Counted from the first letter of the stretch, positions 7,720-16,511 are shown. The stretch is DNA of 64,000 bases from Desulfitibacter alkalitolerans DSM 16504 (GCF_000620305.1 NZ_KK211100.1:300467-364466), one strand, 5' to 3'. Made by a program: numbers and translations. Notes: a model not told the origin generated them from the letters alone.

Positions 7720-9033
7720 CTAAATTATTTGCGTACTTATTAACTTTTCCAAATGTTTAAGAGTATTACATGGAAACATCTGTGCGTATTGTTGAAACAG
7801 CTTTACCGAAGCATGGCTATCCCACTGCTTTAACGGCATTGGGTTTAGCCATAATACCTTCCTGGCTTTATTGCTTATATTAACTAATTCAGCTGCCGTA
7901 TCAGTTAATTTAATGGTTTTAGTATCACTTACAATGATCACTACTGTTTTTTGTGTCAGCAAGTGGTTATGATCACATTGAATAGATTTTAGTGCATATT
8001 GAATATCAGTACCCTCGCCCCAGATAGGACTTTTTTGAATTAATTTTTCTAGTTTTGTCAAATCCGAGTTTTTTATCTGCTTAACTGACAGCTTCTCAAT
8101 TTTTTCTGAGAAAATAAAAGTATCAATTTTCTTAACGACCTCTGCCAAATAGTGCATAAACTGAATAATAAAGGTGGAATACCTGATCATGGAACCTGAT
8201 ACATCCACAATAAGCAATATGGAAGGCTTCTGAATTCGCCTTTTGCGGTATCTTAAGTATAATGGTACTCCGCCAAAGCCAATGCTGCTTCTAATTGTCT
8301 TGCGAATGTCAATAAGCTTAGCCTTTCTTGATAGGGAATATCGTCTGGATATTTTAGTTGCAAATCTCTTTGCCAGCTTCTTCAATAATCTCTTGGCCTC
8401 TTCTAATTCCTGGGCATTTAAATCCTTAAGATCTTTTCCAGGAACGTAGCCCTGCTCTATAAGCTGCATATGAGTGTCATATAAGTATTGATCTAACTCA
8501 GGTTCCCCAGTAAAATCAATCTCTAATGGATTAAATTGTGTTTGCTTTCTCCAATACTTTAAATGGCTTTTAACCAGATCCTCAATTACTGGTCTGAACT
8601 TTTCCGGGTTCATATGATTCCCATGGGTGCTCTCTTCCAAAAATTTTTTAATTTTTTCCTGCTGCTTTTTAGCAAGGTTGCCATAAAAAACCTTATCCTC
8701 CTCAGATAGATTAATGGGAGTTTCATTAAAAATCAAGTCCTCATCAGCTTTTTGTTTGGACTCTTCTTGTATGTTCTTGAAGTTCTGCCATCTATCCGAT
8801 AGATCATCTAGTTCTTCAATATTTGCAAAAAAGCTCTTAAATGCCATTGTGAGAATTGGAACATCCTGTGCTCTTTTAACCACTGTTGCCTGCATAAGCC
8901 ACATTAATTCATTTCTGTCGCCAATATTTATATGCTCAAGTGATTGAAAAAAATCCTCCATTTCTGAATAGCTAATTTTAAAACCCATCTTCCGCAACAG
9001 TTGTAAAAACTTGTACAAATTTTTTGCAAACAT
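7720..9033 (-). CDS. VWA-domain protein, CoxE-like, partner of the MoxR ATPase
   Basis: Protein of 437 aa whose C-terminal half is a von Willebrand A domain: the MIDAS motif DVSGSM appears near residue 278 and is followed by a conserved Thr region (EGTDI) and SDTKT. The N-terminal half is helical and charged, as in CoxE-type proteins that work with a MoxR AAA+ ATPase in metal insertion or complex assembly. The ATG at 9031-9033 has AGGGTGA upstream and lies 4 bp after the MoxR stop, so the genes are coupled; the longer frame from 9081 would overlap moxR. The target complex is unknown. Confidence 0.8.
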   Translation of the reverse strand: MFAKNLYKFLQLLRKMGFKISYSEMEDFFQSLEHINIGDRNELMWLMQATVVKRAQDVPILTMAFKSFFANIEELDDLSDRWQNFKNIQEESKQKADEDLIFNETPINLSEEDKVFYGNLAKKQQEKIKKFLEESTHGNHMNPEKFRPVIEDLVKSHLKYWRKQTQFNPLEIDFTGEPELDQYLYDTHMQLIEQGYVPGKDLKDLNAQELEEAKRLLKKLAKRFATKISRRYSLSRKAKLIDIRKTIRSSIGFGGVPLYLRYRKRRIQKPSILLIVDVSGSMIRYSTFIIQFMHYLAEVVKKIDTFIFSEKIEKLSVKQIKNSDLTKLEKLIQKSPIWGEGTDIQYALKSIQCDHNHLLTQKTVVIIVSDTKTIKLTDTAAELVNISNKARKVLWLNPMPLKQWDSHASVKLFQQYAQMFPCNTLKHLEKLISTQII

Positions 9034-9037
9034 GAAA

Positions 9038-9925
9038 TCACCCTTGTTGTTTGGACGTGTGCAGAACTTTTTGGGAACCAACCTTTTCTTTAAAATTATC
9101 TATGTCTTCCTTGTCCTTAAATAAAATATTAAGGGTTTTATCCATTGTATCCTCTGTAATTTCTTCACTATTTAGTAGTTGTAAGGTATTGGCCCAATCC
9201 AGCGTCTCAGAAATGGATGGAAGTTTTTTAGCATCAAATTGTTTTCTAATTGCAAAGACTGTACTTGAAACCTGCATTGCTAATTTATCCTTTATTCCGG
9301 GAACTTTAGCTTTAATTATTGAATATTCCTTTTCAATTGATGGAAAGTCTATGTGCAGGAAAACACATCTTCTTTTTAACCCATCTGACAGTTCCCTTTC
9401 AGCATTGCTGGTAAGAATTACTATGGGCTTATGCCGGGCCTTAATAGTTCCAAGCTCAGGTATTGAAACTTGAAAATCAGATAGCAGTTCAAAAAGAAAT
9501 GCTTCAAATTCTTCGTCAGTTTTATCTATTTCATCAATTAAAAGTACCTTTTTGGCTGGGCTCGTGATAGCCTTTAAAAGAGGCCTCTCTAATAGAAAAT
9601 CTTTGGAAAATAAATCCTGATTTAATATACACTCACCTGCATCATTCTTTGATATTTGAATTTGCAGAAGCTGCTTTTGATAATTCCATTCATATAGCGC
9701 TTTTTGCTCATCAAGACCCTCATAGCATTGAAGTCTAATTAAATCTGTATCAAAAACATTTGCTAATACCTTTGCCAGCTCAGTTTTCCCTACCCCTGGA
9801 GCACCAGTAACCAGTAAAGGTTTTTCAAGTTTGAGGGCTATAAATACAGATAGCACCAGGTTTCCATCAGTTATGTAACCTTCTGCCTCCATTGCCCTTC
9901 TTAGATTAATCATGTTTAATTCCAT
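9038..9925 (-). CDS. MoxR-family AAA+ ATPase
   Basis: Cytoplasmic AAA+ chaperone-like ATPase of 295 aa. Walker A is GAPGVGKTE at about residues 40-48, Walker B is LLIDEIDK near 130, sensor 1 is in ILTSNAEREL, and the arginine-finger region is in DGLKRRC. MoxR proteins act with VWA-domain partners, and the next gene encodes one. The ATG start has AGGAGG 9 nt upstream. There is no neighbouring enzyme that would identify the client; a CODH, nitrate-reductase-like or other metalloenzyme target would be speculation. Confidence 0.9.
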   Translation of the reverse strand: MELNMINLRRAMEAEGYITDGNLVLSVFIALKLEKPLLVTGAPGVGKTELAKVLANVFDTDLIRLQCYEGLDEQKALYEWNYQKQLLQIQISKNDAGECILNQDLFSKDFLLERPLLKAITSPAKKVLLIDEIDKTDEEFEAFLFELLSDFQVSIPELGTIKARHKPIVILTSNAERELSDGLKRRCVFLHIDFPSIEKEYSIIKAKVPGIKDKLAMQVSSTVFAIRKQFDAKKLPSISETLDWANTLQLLNSEEITEDTMDKTLNILFKDKEDIDNFKEKVGSQKVLHTSKQQG

Positions 9926-10051
9926 GATGAATGCCCTCCTAATTTTTTGTTTCTATCCATTATAACATAAAAAACGTAAATAGGAATCTTTACTACTATC
10001 TATGTTTAATTGTTATGGATTAAAAACTTAATTGCCTTTGTCTAGAAAAGT

Positions 10052-10072
10052 AAAAAAAGGCGATGGCTCGCC
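10052..10072 (-). terminator. Rho-independent terminator of the 50-aa zinc-finger gene
   Basis: A perfect 5-bp GC-rich stem GGCGA/TCGCC (10059-10063 with 10068-10072), with a 4-nt loop, is followed on the minus strand by seven U residues. It starts 12 bp after the stop codon of the microprotein gene. Confidence 0.8.
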
Positions 10073-10083
10073 CCTGTAATTGT

Positions 10084-10236
10084 TTACCAATATCCCCATT
10101 GTGATCTTTGAAATTTTGCATAACAGTCTCTGCACAACGATTTAGTTATCCATAACTCCTGAACAGTACTTAGTTTGTTTTTTCTATATATTCTTCCACA
10201 TTTTTGACAACTGGATATTTCAGTAATCTTTGCCAT
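10084..10236 (-). CDS. Hypothetical 50-aa zinc-ribbon microprotein
   Basis: An ATG frame of 50 codons whose product begins MAKITEISSCQKCGRIY and has a second pair CRDC about 22 residues later, giving a CxxC-x(n)-CxxC pattern expected to bind one zinc. It ends in QRSQWGYW. A GAGGG ribosome binding site lies 6 nt upstream, inside a long stem (10244-10299), and a strong terminator follows the stop. These flanks argue for a real independent gene. It could be a small nucleic-acid or protein binder; I do not recognise the family. It lies just downstream of the PerR-like gene. Confidence 0.65.
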   Translation of the reverse strand: MAKITEISSCQKCGRIYRKNKLSTVQELWITKSLCRDCYAKFQRSQWGYW

Positions 10237-10243
10237 TTGCAAC

Positions 10244-10299
10244 CCTCGCTTAAAATGTGAACTGGTAATGGTTATATATATATCATTACCTAAGCGAGG
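10244..10299 (-). promoter_or_regulatory. Compound stem in the leader of the zinc-finger microprotein gene
   Basis: On the minus strand CCTCGCTTA directly followed by GGTAATG (10299-10284) pairs exactly with CATTACC (10270-10264) and TAAGCGAGG (10252-10244), giving 16 perfect pairs with a single 11-nt bulge and an AU-rich loop. The last arm contains the GAGG of the ribosome binding site of the gene starting at 10236. Translational masking is an inference. Confidence 0.7.
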
Positions 10300-10324
10300 A
10301 ATATTTATAATATGCTATTATATT

Positions 10325-10708
10325 TTAGTCACAAAAATTACATGTTCCATAAAACTCTAACCTATGGGTTTCTACATTAATATTGGCAGCTTTTTCTACA
10401 TCTTCATGAGATATATTAAAGCTTAATTGTAAATCCATAATCTTACCGCATCTTTTGCATACAAAGTGATAATGGTTTTCTGTAATCCCGTCATATCTAC
10501 TAAAAGTACTACCCCAATTCAACTCCAATATCTCCCCCATATCCCTCAATAATTTCAAGTTACGGTAAACTGTACCTAAACTTATATCAGGAAGCTCCTT
10601 TTTAGCCTGCTCATAAATCCAATCAGCAGTAGGATGGGTATTTGTACTGCGTACAACCTCAAGAATTATTTTCTTTTGTCTTGTCATTCTCTTACCTACA
10701 GCTTTAAT
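10325..10708 (-). CDS. Fur-family regulator, PerR-like, probable AUU start
   Basis: Metal-dependent repressor. The winged-helix half contains HPTADWIYEQ and the recognition segment SLGTVYRNLKLL; the C-terminal half has the HYHFVC metal-site motif and two CxxC pairs (CKRC and CNFC) for structural zinc. From the ATG at 10687 the protein is 120 aa and lacks the usual first residues. The in-frame codons above it read IKAVGKRMTRQ, matching the conserved LK..G.R.T.QR start of the family. They begin at ATT 10706-10708 with AGGTG 7 nt upstream, and an in-frame TGA lies two codons further up. Peroxide (PerR) rather than iron (Fur) sensing is likely from overall resemblance but not proven. Confidence 0.85.
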   Translation of the reverse strand: MKAVGKRMTRQKKIILEVVRSTNTHPTADWIYEQAKKELPDISLGTVYRNLKLLRDMGEILELNWGSTFSRYDGITENHYHFVCKRCGKIMDLQLSFNISHEDVEKAANINVETHRLEFYGTCNFCD

Positions 10709-10771
10709 GCTAGATCACCTACTATTAAGAGTAATTACTATCATGGTACATGACAGGTAAACAAATGTCAA

Positions 10772-11134
10772 TTAGTTAACATTCTTGTTTGTTGTTTCAA
10801 GTGAAAACCACTCGTTGACTGCATCGCCAATGATTTTTTGAATATCGCTCATCATTCTTGATAACCTATATTCCGCATTTAAATACTCGTTAATCTTTGA
10901 GTTCATACTGAGCACTTCATAAAGCCTTTCTGTTTGTTTGATATATTCCTCATCAATTTCTTCTCCAGAAATCTGTGCCATTTGTATCTCTAATTGTTTT
11001 CTTCTAAAATCCTGAAGCATTTTAACATTTTCCTGATCCTGCTCCAGGGAATGCTTTGCTTTTTTGAAAAGCTTGTATTCATCTGACTGTGATAGCAGCT
11101 TGGCTAATTCATGGGCTTTATCATATGCTGTCAT
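10772..11134 (-). CDS. ylbF: YlbF/YmcA-family protein
   Basis: A helical cytoplasmic protein of 120 aa. The pattern is typical of the family: an N-terminal YDKAHELAKLLSQSDEY segment, a central KMLQDFRRKQLEIQ helix and a C-terminal amphipathic helix. In Bacillus, YlbF acts with YmcA and YaaT in a complex that modulates RNase Y and thereby competence, sporulation and biofilm genes. No Cys cluster for the Fe-S centre of that complex is seen in this subunit. The gene stands between a terminator (11211-11245) and the PerR-like gene, so it may be a single-gene unit. Confidence 0.8.
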   Translation of the reverse strand: MTAYDKAHELAKLLSQSDEYKLFKKAKHSLEQDQENVKMLQDFRRKQLEIQMAQISGEEIDEEYIKQTERLYEVLSMNSKINEYLNAEYRLSRMMSDIQKIIGDAVNEWFSLETTNKNVN

Positions 11135-11210
11135 TAAATCGCGAAACCTCCTTATTTAAGAACTGTATTATATTATTATACGGCGGCACTAAAAATCCTC
11201 TAGATAAATA

Positions 11211-11245
11211 AAAAAAGTAACTCAAAAGTTTAGAGTTACTTTTTT
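11211..11245 (-). terminator. Bidirectional Rho-independent terminator after ridA
   Basis: A perfect stem AAAAAAGTAACTC/GAGTTACTTTTTT with a 9-nt loop has U runs on both strands. It ends the ridA transcript and separates it from ylbF. Confidence 0.85.
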
Positions 11246-11274
11246 CACTCTCTGCATGTTATTAGCTGTAAAAA

Positions 11275-11733
11275 TTAATCCTTCAACTTCACCAACATCT
11301 CCACTTCAACAGCTGCATCAATTGGAAGCTCACATACACCTATGGCTGCTCTAGCATGTTCTCCAGACTCTGCAAATATTTCACCAAGCAGATCTGATAC
11401 TCCATTTATTACTTTTGATTGCCCGGTAAAACCAGGAGCACTATTTACATAACCTGTAACCTTTACAATCTTTTCAATTTCGTCCAAACTGTCAACTTCT
11501 CCCTTGATAACGCTTAAACAATTGATGCAGCAGACCTTAGCAGCTTGATACCCCTCTTCTTCAGTTAAATTCAAACCAATTTTTCCTTTATATTTTAATA
11601 TTCCATCTACTATAGGTATTTGCCCTGAGGTATAAATCATACTGCCCGCTTTAACTGCCGGAACATAGGCTGCTACAGGTTCTGGCGGTTCTGGAATTGT
11701 AAGTCCCAAGCTTTTAATTTTTTCTTCTAACAT
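11275..11733 (-). CDS. RidA/YjgF/UK114-family protein
   Basis: Trimeric cytosolic protein of the family that hydrolyses reactive enamine/imine intermediates. The 152-aa version with the N-terminal extension MLEEKIKSLGL and the segment YTSGQIP belongs to the longer YjgF-like group. The Arg that binds carboxylates in RidA is represented by HARAAIGVCELP near the C-terminus, where AAIGV replaces the usual RxxV context. I chose the ATG at 11733, preceded by GGAGG at 10 nt; the frame can be extended to 11775 but that codes through the ribosome binding site. True enamine deaminase activity is not certain for this subgroup. Confidence 0.88.
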   Translation of the reverse strand: MLEEKIKSLGLTIPEPPEPVAAYVPAVKAGSMIYTSGQIPIVDGILKYKGKIGLNLTEEEGYQAAKVCCINCLSVIKGEVDSLDEIEKIVKVTGYVNSAPGFTGQSKVINGVSDLLGEIFAESGEHARAAIGVCELPIDAAVEVEMLVKLKD

Positions 11734-11802
11734 TTTTGTTATACCTCCAAATTTATCATCCATAATATTATGCATTCATAGATGGAAAAATATGCTGAAT
11801 TA

Positions 11803-12813
11803 CTAAAAAAATATCCTATTAACAACCAGGTATATGAACATTAGATAAAAAACCCCGTTAAACATTAGTATATATACAGTTATGTGTCCCTTTCGCTTGA
11901 GATAAAATAACAATAGGGAAGCTGATACTAGAGCTAAAACTACACTTATTACCGCCTTGGTGCTTAGATTCCAGGGGGTTAAAACAATACCCAGGGCAGG
12001 TATTAGTGAGCTTTGAAACACCATTGCTCCAGTGATATTCCCCATGGCCAGGGTATCCTTTCCCTGGGAAATCCAAATAATACTGTTAAATTTCTCAGGA
12101 AGTTCAGTTGCTACTGGTGCAATTATCAGTGCAAGCACAAATCCAGGTACTCCAAAAATAAGAGAAAGCTTTTCAATTTCATTAACAAAAAACTTGGCAC
12201 CAATAATGATTAAGCCTAGTGCTATAATCACCTGTAATATAATCTTTCTTAAGGAGGGATTGTTGGGACATTTTCTGTCAAATATGCAGGGATTAATCTT
12301 ATGGGAACTGCCCACAGGCTCTCCACTATTAATAGTAATATATACGTAAATCAAATACATAAAAACTAATGTTCCCGCTATAACCATTTTTCCAATGTGA
12401 AATGGCAAAAAAGCTGCTAGGAGTGCCAGGGTATACAGGACTATAAAAAAGCTTAAATCCCTTTCCAAGATAATAGGATTAATGTTCATCCTGGGAAATC
12501 TTAAACGCTTTCTTCTATAAACCAACCCTGCAGCTCCAGTCATGAATAATGCCAATGTAGCCAGCATAAATGGCGCACCGAGTATAGCCCCAATACCTAT
12601 TTCCTTTCCTACCTCCTCTGTACCAAAAAAAATAGCAATAATGGGAATCATGGTTTCTGGTAGAGCTGTTCCAACAGCAGCTAGAACACTGCCCACAGCA
12701 CCCTCAGCAAGCCTTAGCTTCTTCCCCAGCCATTCTATTCCATTTGTAAATACTTCCGCTCCCAATAGAATTATTGCAAGGCTAAAAATTAAAATTCCAA
12801 AATCCTGAAGCAT
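11803..12813 (-). CDS. Sodium/calcium exchanger-family (CaCA) membrane protein
   Basis: Integral membrane antiporter-like protein of 336 aa with about ten membrane helices. The two alpha-repeat motifs of the family are present: GTALPETMIPI near residue 50 and PVATELPEKFNS near 245, each with the ion-binding Glu. A cytosolic loop with CIFDRKC lies between the halves. It differs from the YrbG group in the second repeat (ELPEKFNS), and divalent cation specificity cannot be told. The ATG at 12811-12813 with GAGGTGG upstream is preferred over the GTG 9 nt earlier, which lies inside that site. Confidence 0.85.
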   Translation of the reverse strand: MLQDFGILIFSLAIILLGAEVFTNGIEWLGKKLRLAEGAVGSVLAAVGTALPETMIPIIAIFFGTEEVGKEIGIGAILGAPFMLATLALFMTGAAGLVYRRKRLRFPRMNINPIILERDLSFFIVLYTLALLAAFLPFHIGKMVIAGTLVFMYLIYVYITINSGEPVGSSHKINPCIFDRKCPNNPSLRKIILQVIIALGLIIIGAKFFVNEIEKLSLIFGVPGFVLALIIAPVATELPEKFNSIIWISQGKDTLAMGNITGAMVFQSSLIPALGIVLTPWNLSTKAVISVVLALVSASLLLFYLKRKGHITVYILMFNGVFYLMFIYLVVNRIFF

Positions 12814-12919
12814 ATACCCCACCTCATGTAATGATTAAGCTAAGTCCTGTATCTATCTAATGACCTAGCATTAAAACATTACATTCTATGCCATAGATGG
12901 AGAAAATATTAAAGTGTTT

Positions 12920-13687
12920 TTAATCCAAGGGGATCTCAACCATATGACCCTTATTAAAACCGGCAACCCATTTAACACCCAACTCCTTTAGAATTTCTAC
13001 AACCATCCCGCTATTTCTCCCAACATCCTCAAATCTATGAGCATCAGAGGATATGGTCAAGGGTATGTCTCTTTTTACAGCCATTTTTATAATATCCATA
13101 GAAGGGTAGATTTCATTTACTGGCTTATAAAGGCCACCTGTGTTAATTTCCATGGCCATGCTCTGAAGCTTTATTTCTGCTAGAACAGGTTCTATGAGCT
13201 TTAAAACCTTGGTCTGCTCTACTCTATAATTAAACACCTTGGCTAAATCAATATGTCCAGCTATGTTAAATAGTCCGGTTTCGATACAACCCAGGACAGT
13301 TTGAAAGTATTTAGTGTAAAAGTCCTCTACATTCCATTTTTTATACTGATTCATATGGTCCGGATGATCAAAATTCCAGTCCCCCAGAAAGTGTACCGAA
13401 CCTATTGTATAGTCAAAGTTATGCCTCTGAATTACCCTGCTCATTTCGTACACCAGATGAGGAAAATATTCAAATTCCAAGCCTACCCGAATGTTAATAT
13501 GGGAATACTCCCTGCTTAATTCTTCATAATTCTTAAAGTTAATATTATCTAAATACCTATCATGATCAGCAAAACCAATATCCTTTAAACCCATGGTTTT
13601 AGCTTTATCCAAAAAGGGTCTAAGCTCACTGATTATATGTTTTCTATCACCGTGACCAAGGGAATGTACATGATAATCTACTGTCAA
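12920..13687 (-). CDS. PHP-domain phosphoesterase, histidinol-phosphatase (HisJ/HisK) type
   Basis: Metal-dependent phosphatase. The start reads VDYHVHS, the first PHP metal motif; further ligands appear in FADHDRY, VGLEFEYFP, IGSVHFLGDW, IAGHIDL and SSDAHRFEDVG. The order matches HisK-type histidinol phosphatases that remove phosphate from L-histidinol phosphate. No his operon genes are adjacent, so another phosphoester substrate is possible. TTG at 13685-13687 with AGGTGG 6 nt upstream fits the family start better than the ATG at 13708, which has no binding site. Confidence 0.85.
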   Translation of the reverse strand: MTVDYHVHSLGHGDRKHIISELRPFLDKAKTMGLKDIGFADHDRYLDNINFKNYEELSREYSHINIRVGLEFEYFPHLVYEMSRVIQRHNFDYTIGSVHFLGDWNFDHPDHMNQYKKWNVEDFYTKYFQTVLGCIETGLFNIAGHIDLAKVFNYRVEQTKVLKLIEPVLAEIKLQSMAMEINTGGLYKPVNEIYPSMDIIKMAVKRDIPLTISSDAHRFEDVGRNSGMVVEILKELGVKWVAGFNKGHMVEIPLD

Positions 13688-13726
13688 GCATCTCCACCTC
13701 TTCCTCATAAATAGTTACAGGAACCG

Positions 13727-13767
13727 AAAAAGCAAGAAGCAAGAATACACTGCTCCTGCTTCCTGCT
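13727..13767 (-). terminator. Terminator of the hdr-flx operon
   Basis: A 14-bp stem with two G-U pairs (13754-13767 pairing with 13731-13744) and a 9-nt loop is followed on the minus strand by UUUU. It begins 23 bp after the stop of flxA. Confidence 0.85.
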
Positions 13768-13789
13768 TCTATGTGTTCCCACTTAATTT

Positions 13790-14629
13790 TTAATATTCAT
13801 TAGGCATTTTATTCATCTGTGCCAGGGTAAATACAGGTCCGTCAAGACATACATAACAGCTGCCAATATTACAACGCCCACATTTGCCTACTCCACACTT
13901 CATTCTCATTTCTAATGTAGTTACAATTTCTTCATCATTGTAGCCCATTTTTGCAAGAGACTGAAGAACAAATTTAATCATAATAGGAGGACCGCAGGTA
14001 ACTGTAATTTTTCCTTCAGGTGATGGATTTAGTTTTTCCAGGTATGCAGGAACAAATCCCACGTTACCCTTCCAATCATCATCACCTTTATCAACTGTTA
14101 CATCTACTTGAAAATCCCTTTGTTTTGGCCAGTATTCAAATAAATCATCTTTAAAGCATAAGTCTGCAGGTGTCCTGGCTCCATAGATAACCTGGAGCTT
14201 TCCAAAGTCGTCTCTATTGTCAACACAGTAATTAATAAGTGAACGCAGCGGTGCTAGACCTATACCTCCCCCAATAAACAGGAGATCCTTTCCCTTCATC
14301 ATATCAACTGGAAAACCATTGCCATAGGGCCCCCTAACAGCTAGCTTTTGCCCAACTTCAATTTCATGCAGGGCATTTGTAAGCATACCCACCCTTTTAA
14401 TGGCAAATTCTAAATGATTTTCTCCCTGATAGGAAACTGAAAACATTCCTTCCCCAACATTGACCATGGACAGCATGGCAAGCTGTCCTGGCATTGGGGC
14501 AAAAGGCTTGCCGCTAGCTGAGGTTACATGAAATGTCTTTACATCAGGAGTTTCATCAATTATCTTGATAACCTCACATACTTTTGGATATAAGGGATTA
14601 ACCGACTCTGTCCATGCCTTGTTGATCAT
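13790..14629 (-). CDS. flxA: FlxA-like FAD/NAD(P)H oxidoreductase subunit
   Basis: Subunit that exchanges electrons with NAD(P)H in the HdrABC-FlxABCD complex. It belongs to the ferredoxin-NADP reductase fold: an N-terminal FAD-binding barrel (about residues 15-110), an NAD-binding domain starting with GGGIGLAPLRSLI near 119, and a C-terminal CGVGKCGRCNIG...CYVC cluster (about 245-262) that binds [2Fe-2S], as in sulfhydrogenase gamma, dihydroorotate dehydrogenase K and AsrB. It overlaps flxB by 32 bp and is the last gene of the operon. The start has AAGGAGG 9 nt upstream. Confidence 0.85.
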   Translation of the reverse strand: MINKAWTESVNPLYPKVCEVIKIIDETPDVKTFHVTSASGKPFAPMPGQLAMLSMVNVGEGMFSVSYQGENHLEFAIKRVGMLTNALHEIEVGQKLAVRGPYGNGFPVDMMKGKDLLFIGGGIGLAPLRSLINYCVDNRDDFGKLQVIYGARTPADLCFKDDLFEYWPKQRDFQVDVTVDKGDDDWKGNVGFVPAYLEKLNPSPEGKITVTCGPPIMIKFVLQSLAKMGYNDEEIVTTLEMRMKCGVGKCGRCNIGSCYVCLDGPVFTLAQMNKMPNEY

Positions 14630-15626
14630 TTATATCCACCTCCTTCAACTGGGAGATAATTGCTACAATATCTACATTTACTGGGCATTTACTGATGCAG
14701 CGTCCGCAGCCAACACAAGCAGTTTTCCCATATCTTTCGGGGAATTGCTGAAGCTTGTGCAGGAATCTGTTTCTAAATCTTTCTTTTCTGGTAGGCCTTG
14801 GATTATGACCACCAGCCATTAATGTATAGTCAGGAAACATACATGAATCCCAGCAGCGTGTCTTAAACCCTGTTCCACAGGCTCTGTTGTGACTATTAAT
14901 GTCAAAGCAGTGGCAGGTAGGACACAGGTAGGTGCATGCTCCACAACCGATACATTTTTCATAAGCACTATCCCAGTAAGGATGCTCAAACATTGCAGCA
15001 AGCTTTTCTGCAAGGCCTTCAGTATCAGCCTTTAGCTTGAGCTCCTGCTTCTCAGGAAGCTTAACATCTCTTTCTTCAGTCAATGAAGCAATCTCCTGAA
15101 GAAGATTTTCACCTTTTTCTGTTTGGGCAATAAAGCCAAAGCTTTCTCCATCAAAGTACATTGCAATATCAGCACCTTCAGCCTTTTGGTAGTCAATACC
15201 CAATGATTCACAGAAACAGGTCCTGCAGGGTTTGCCGCAAAGATATGAAACTATTACTGCATTATCCCTTTTTGCCTTGTAATAGGGATCAATGTAACCA
15301 CGGGTTAAAAATAGGTCATCAAGCATTTCCAAACTTTTTAAGTCACAGGGTCTAATACCAAAAACCACTAGCTCTTCCTCTATTGGTGCACACTCCACTA
15401 TTTCTAAATTATCTTTTTCCACCTTGTATTCATAAAGCTCCTCAGTCTGGGGAAAGAAGACGCTCTTTGCAGGAATGGTTGTATTTTTATCCAGTTGAAT
15501 CTCCTTTCCCTCTTCCCATTTTTTGAAAGAAGCAGCACTACCCTCATCTATAGGAGCCATAACAGCATGGCCTTTACTCCACTGTTTTAAAACTTCTGCT
15601 AGCTTTTGCTTATTGATTGATTTCAT
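14598..15626 (-). CDS. flxB: FlxB-like iron-sulfur subunit (sulfhydrogenase beta/AsrA family)
   Basis: Electron-transfer subunit of 342 aa. An N-terminal domain typical of the HydB/AsrA family includes FGIRPCDLKSLEMLD and a CGKPCRTCFCESLG cysteine cluster (about 131-144). It is followed by two [4Fe-4S] motifs, CIGCGACTYLCPTCHC (about 227-242) and CVGCGRCISKCP (about 308-319). It would pass electrons between FlxA and the Hdr part. It overlaps flxA and lies 15 bp after flxC. Annotation tools may call it 4Fe-4S dicluster or sulfite reductase subunit A; there is no sulfite reductase C subunit here. Confidence 0.85.
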   Translation of the reverse strand: MKSINKQKLAEVLKQWSKGHAVMAPIDEGSAASFKKWEEGKEIQLDKNTTIPAKSVFFPQTEELYEYKVEKDNLEIVECAPIEEELVVFGIRPCDLKSLEMLDDLFLTRGYIDPYYKAKRDNAVIVSYLCGKPCRTCFCESLGIDYQKAEGADIAMYFDGESFGFIAQTEKGENLLQEIASLTEERDVKLPEKQELKLKADTEGLAEKLAAMFEHPYWDSAYEKCIGCGACTYLCPTCHCFDINSHNRACGTGFKTRCWDSCMFPDYTLMAGGHNPRPTRKERFRNRFLHKLQQFPERYGKTACVGCGRCISKCPVNVDIVAIISQLKEVDINDQQGMDRVG

Positions 15627-15641
15627 ATCCAGACACCCCCT

Positions 15642-16511
15642 TTACATAAATTCTTCTGGATCATCGTATTTAAAGTCTCCCAGGGGCGAATTCTTTTCTA
15701 AATCAACCCCTGCTTCATATGGCCCAAACAGGTCTTCTATATCCTTTGCAATCCTTTTATTTAGTTTCATAATAGGAAGCCCAACAGGACAGGCTCTTTC
15801 ACATTCTCCACACTCTACACATCGACCAGAAATATGATATGCCCTGATTAGTGAGTAAGTTCCATTTTCTGTTTCGTCAACCCTTCTTTCTATCCATTCC
15901 TGTGATTGATCAACAAAAATACATTCCCGGCAATTACATGCAGGACAGATTCTTTGACATGCATAACACCTGATGCACTTGTTGTATTCACTGGCCCAGG
16001 AACTCCATCTTTCTTCAACTACCTTGTTTAGATCATCCTCTAAAACCTTAAATCTATTTTCTGGATTTTTGGGCTGCACTTCCTCACCAATAATAACATC
16101 ATATATAACTGGATTTGGGTGTGTACATCCATCACACTTGGGAGAGTCAACCATCTCATCATTTTCATTAACTTCCTTCATTCCACTGCATGGAACTCCA
16201 ATAAGGCAGACCTTTTCTCTAGCAAACTGTTTATCCTGAATGAGCCTTACTATTCCCCTGGAATCGCAGCCTTTTACAAATATGGCAATTTTCCCGCCAT
16301 GGGTCTTGTAATGAAGCATGTAGGCTGCCAGGCTATTGACTATATATTCATTAATAACCAGCCTTTCTACATCTTCCGGCTTTTTCATGAAAAGTGGTGC
16401 CGTTTTATCTTCAAAGGTTCCTCGTTCCCAGCCGATTACCAGATCAACCTCCTGCTTTTCCAGCAACTCTCTTGCCACTTCTTTAGCCTTGTCAGTCATT
16501 TTATTCATCAT
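15642..16511 (-). CDS. flxC: FlxC-like iron-sulfur subunit
   Basis: A protein of 289 aa with an N-terminal FrhB/FpoF-like segment (IFVKGCDSRGIVRLI, IGVPCSGM, CDGCTHPNP) and two C-terminal ferredoxin-type motifs, CIRCYACQRICPAC and CVECGECERACPVG. FlxC of the HdrABC-FlxABCD complex has this composition. The gene starts inside the flxD stop region (ATGATG at 16506-16511), so it is translationally coupled to flxD. The exact role of the extra cysteines is unknown. Confidence 0.82.
   Translation of the reverse strand: MMNKMTDKAKEVARELLEKQEVDLVIGWERGTFEDKTAPLFMKKPEDVERLVINEYIVNSLAAYMLHYKTHGGKIAIFVKGCDSRGIVRLIQDKQFAREKVCLIGVPCSGMKEVNENDEMVDSPKCDGCTHPNPVIYDVIIGEEVQPKNPENRFKVLEDDLNKVVEERWSSWASEYNKCIRCYACQRICPACNCRECIFVDQSQEWIERRVDETENGTYSLIRAYHISGRCVECGECERACPVGLPIMKLNKRIAKDIEDLFGPYEAGVDLEKNSPLGDFKYDDPEEFM

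Noticed and set aside
9051-9473. Plus-strand 140-codon frame opposite the MoxR gene
   Set aside because: Serine/leucine-rich shadow of an AAA+ ATPase gene.
10715-10760. PerR operator upstream of the PerR-like gene
   Set aside because: AGTAATTACT is palindromic but does not match the TTATAAT-N-ATTATAA box well enough to claim.
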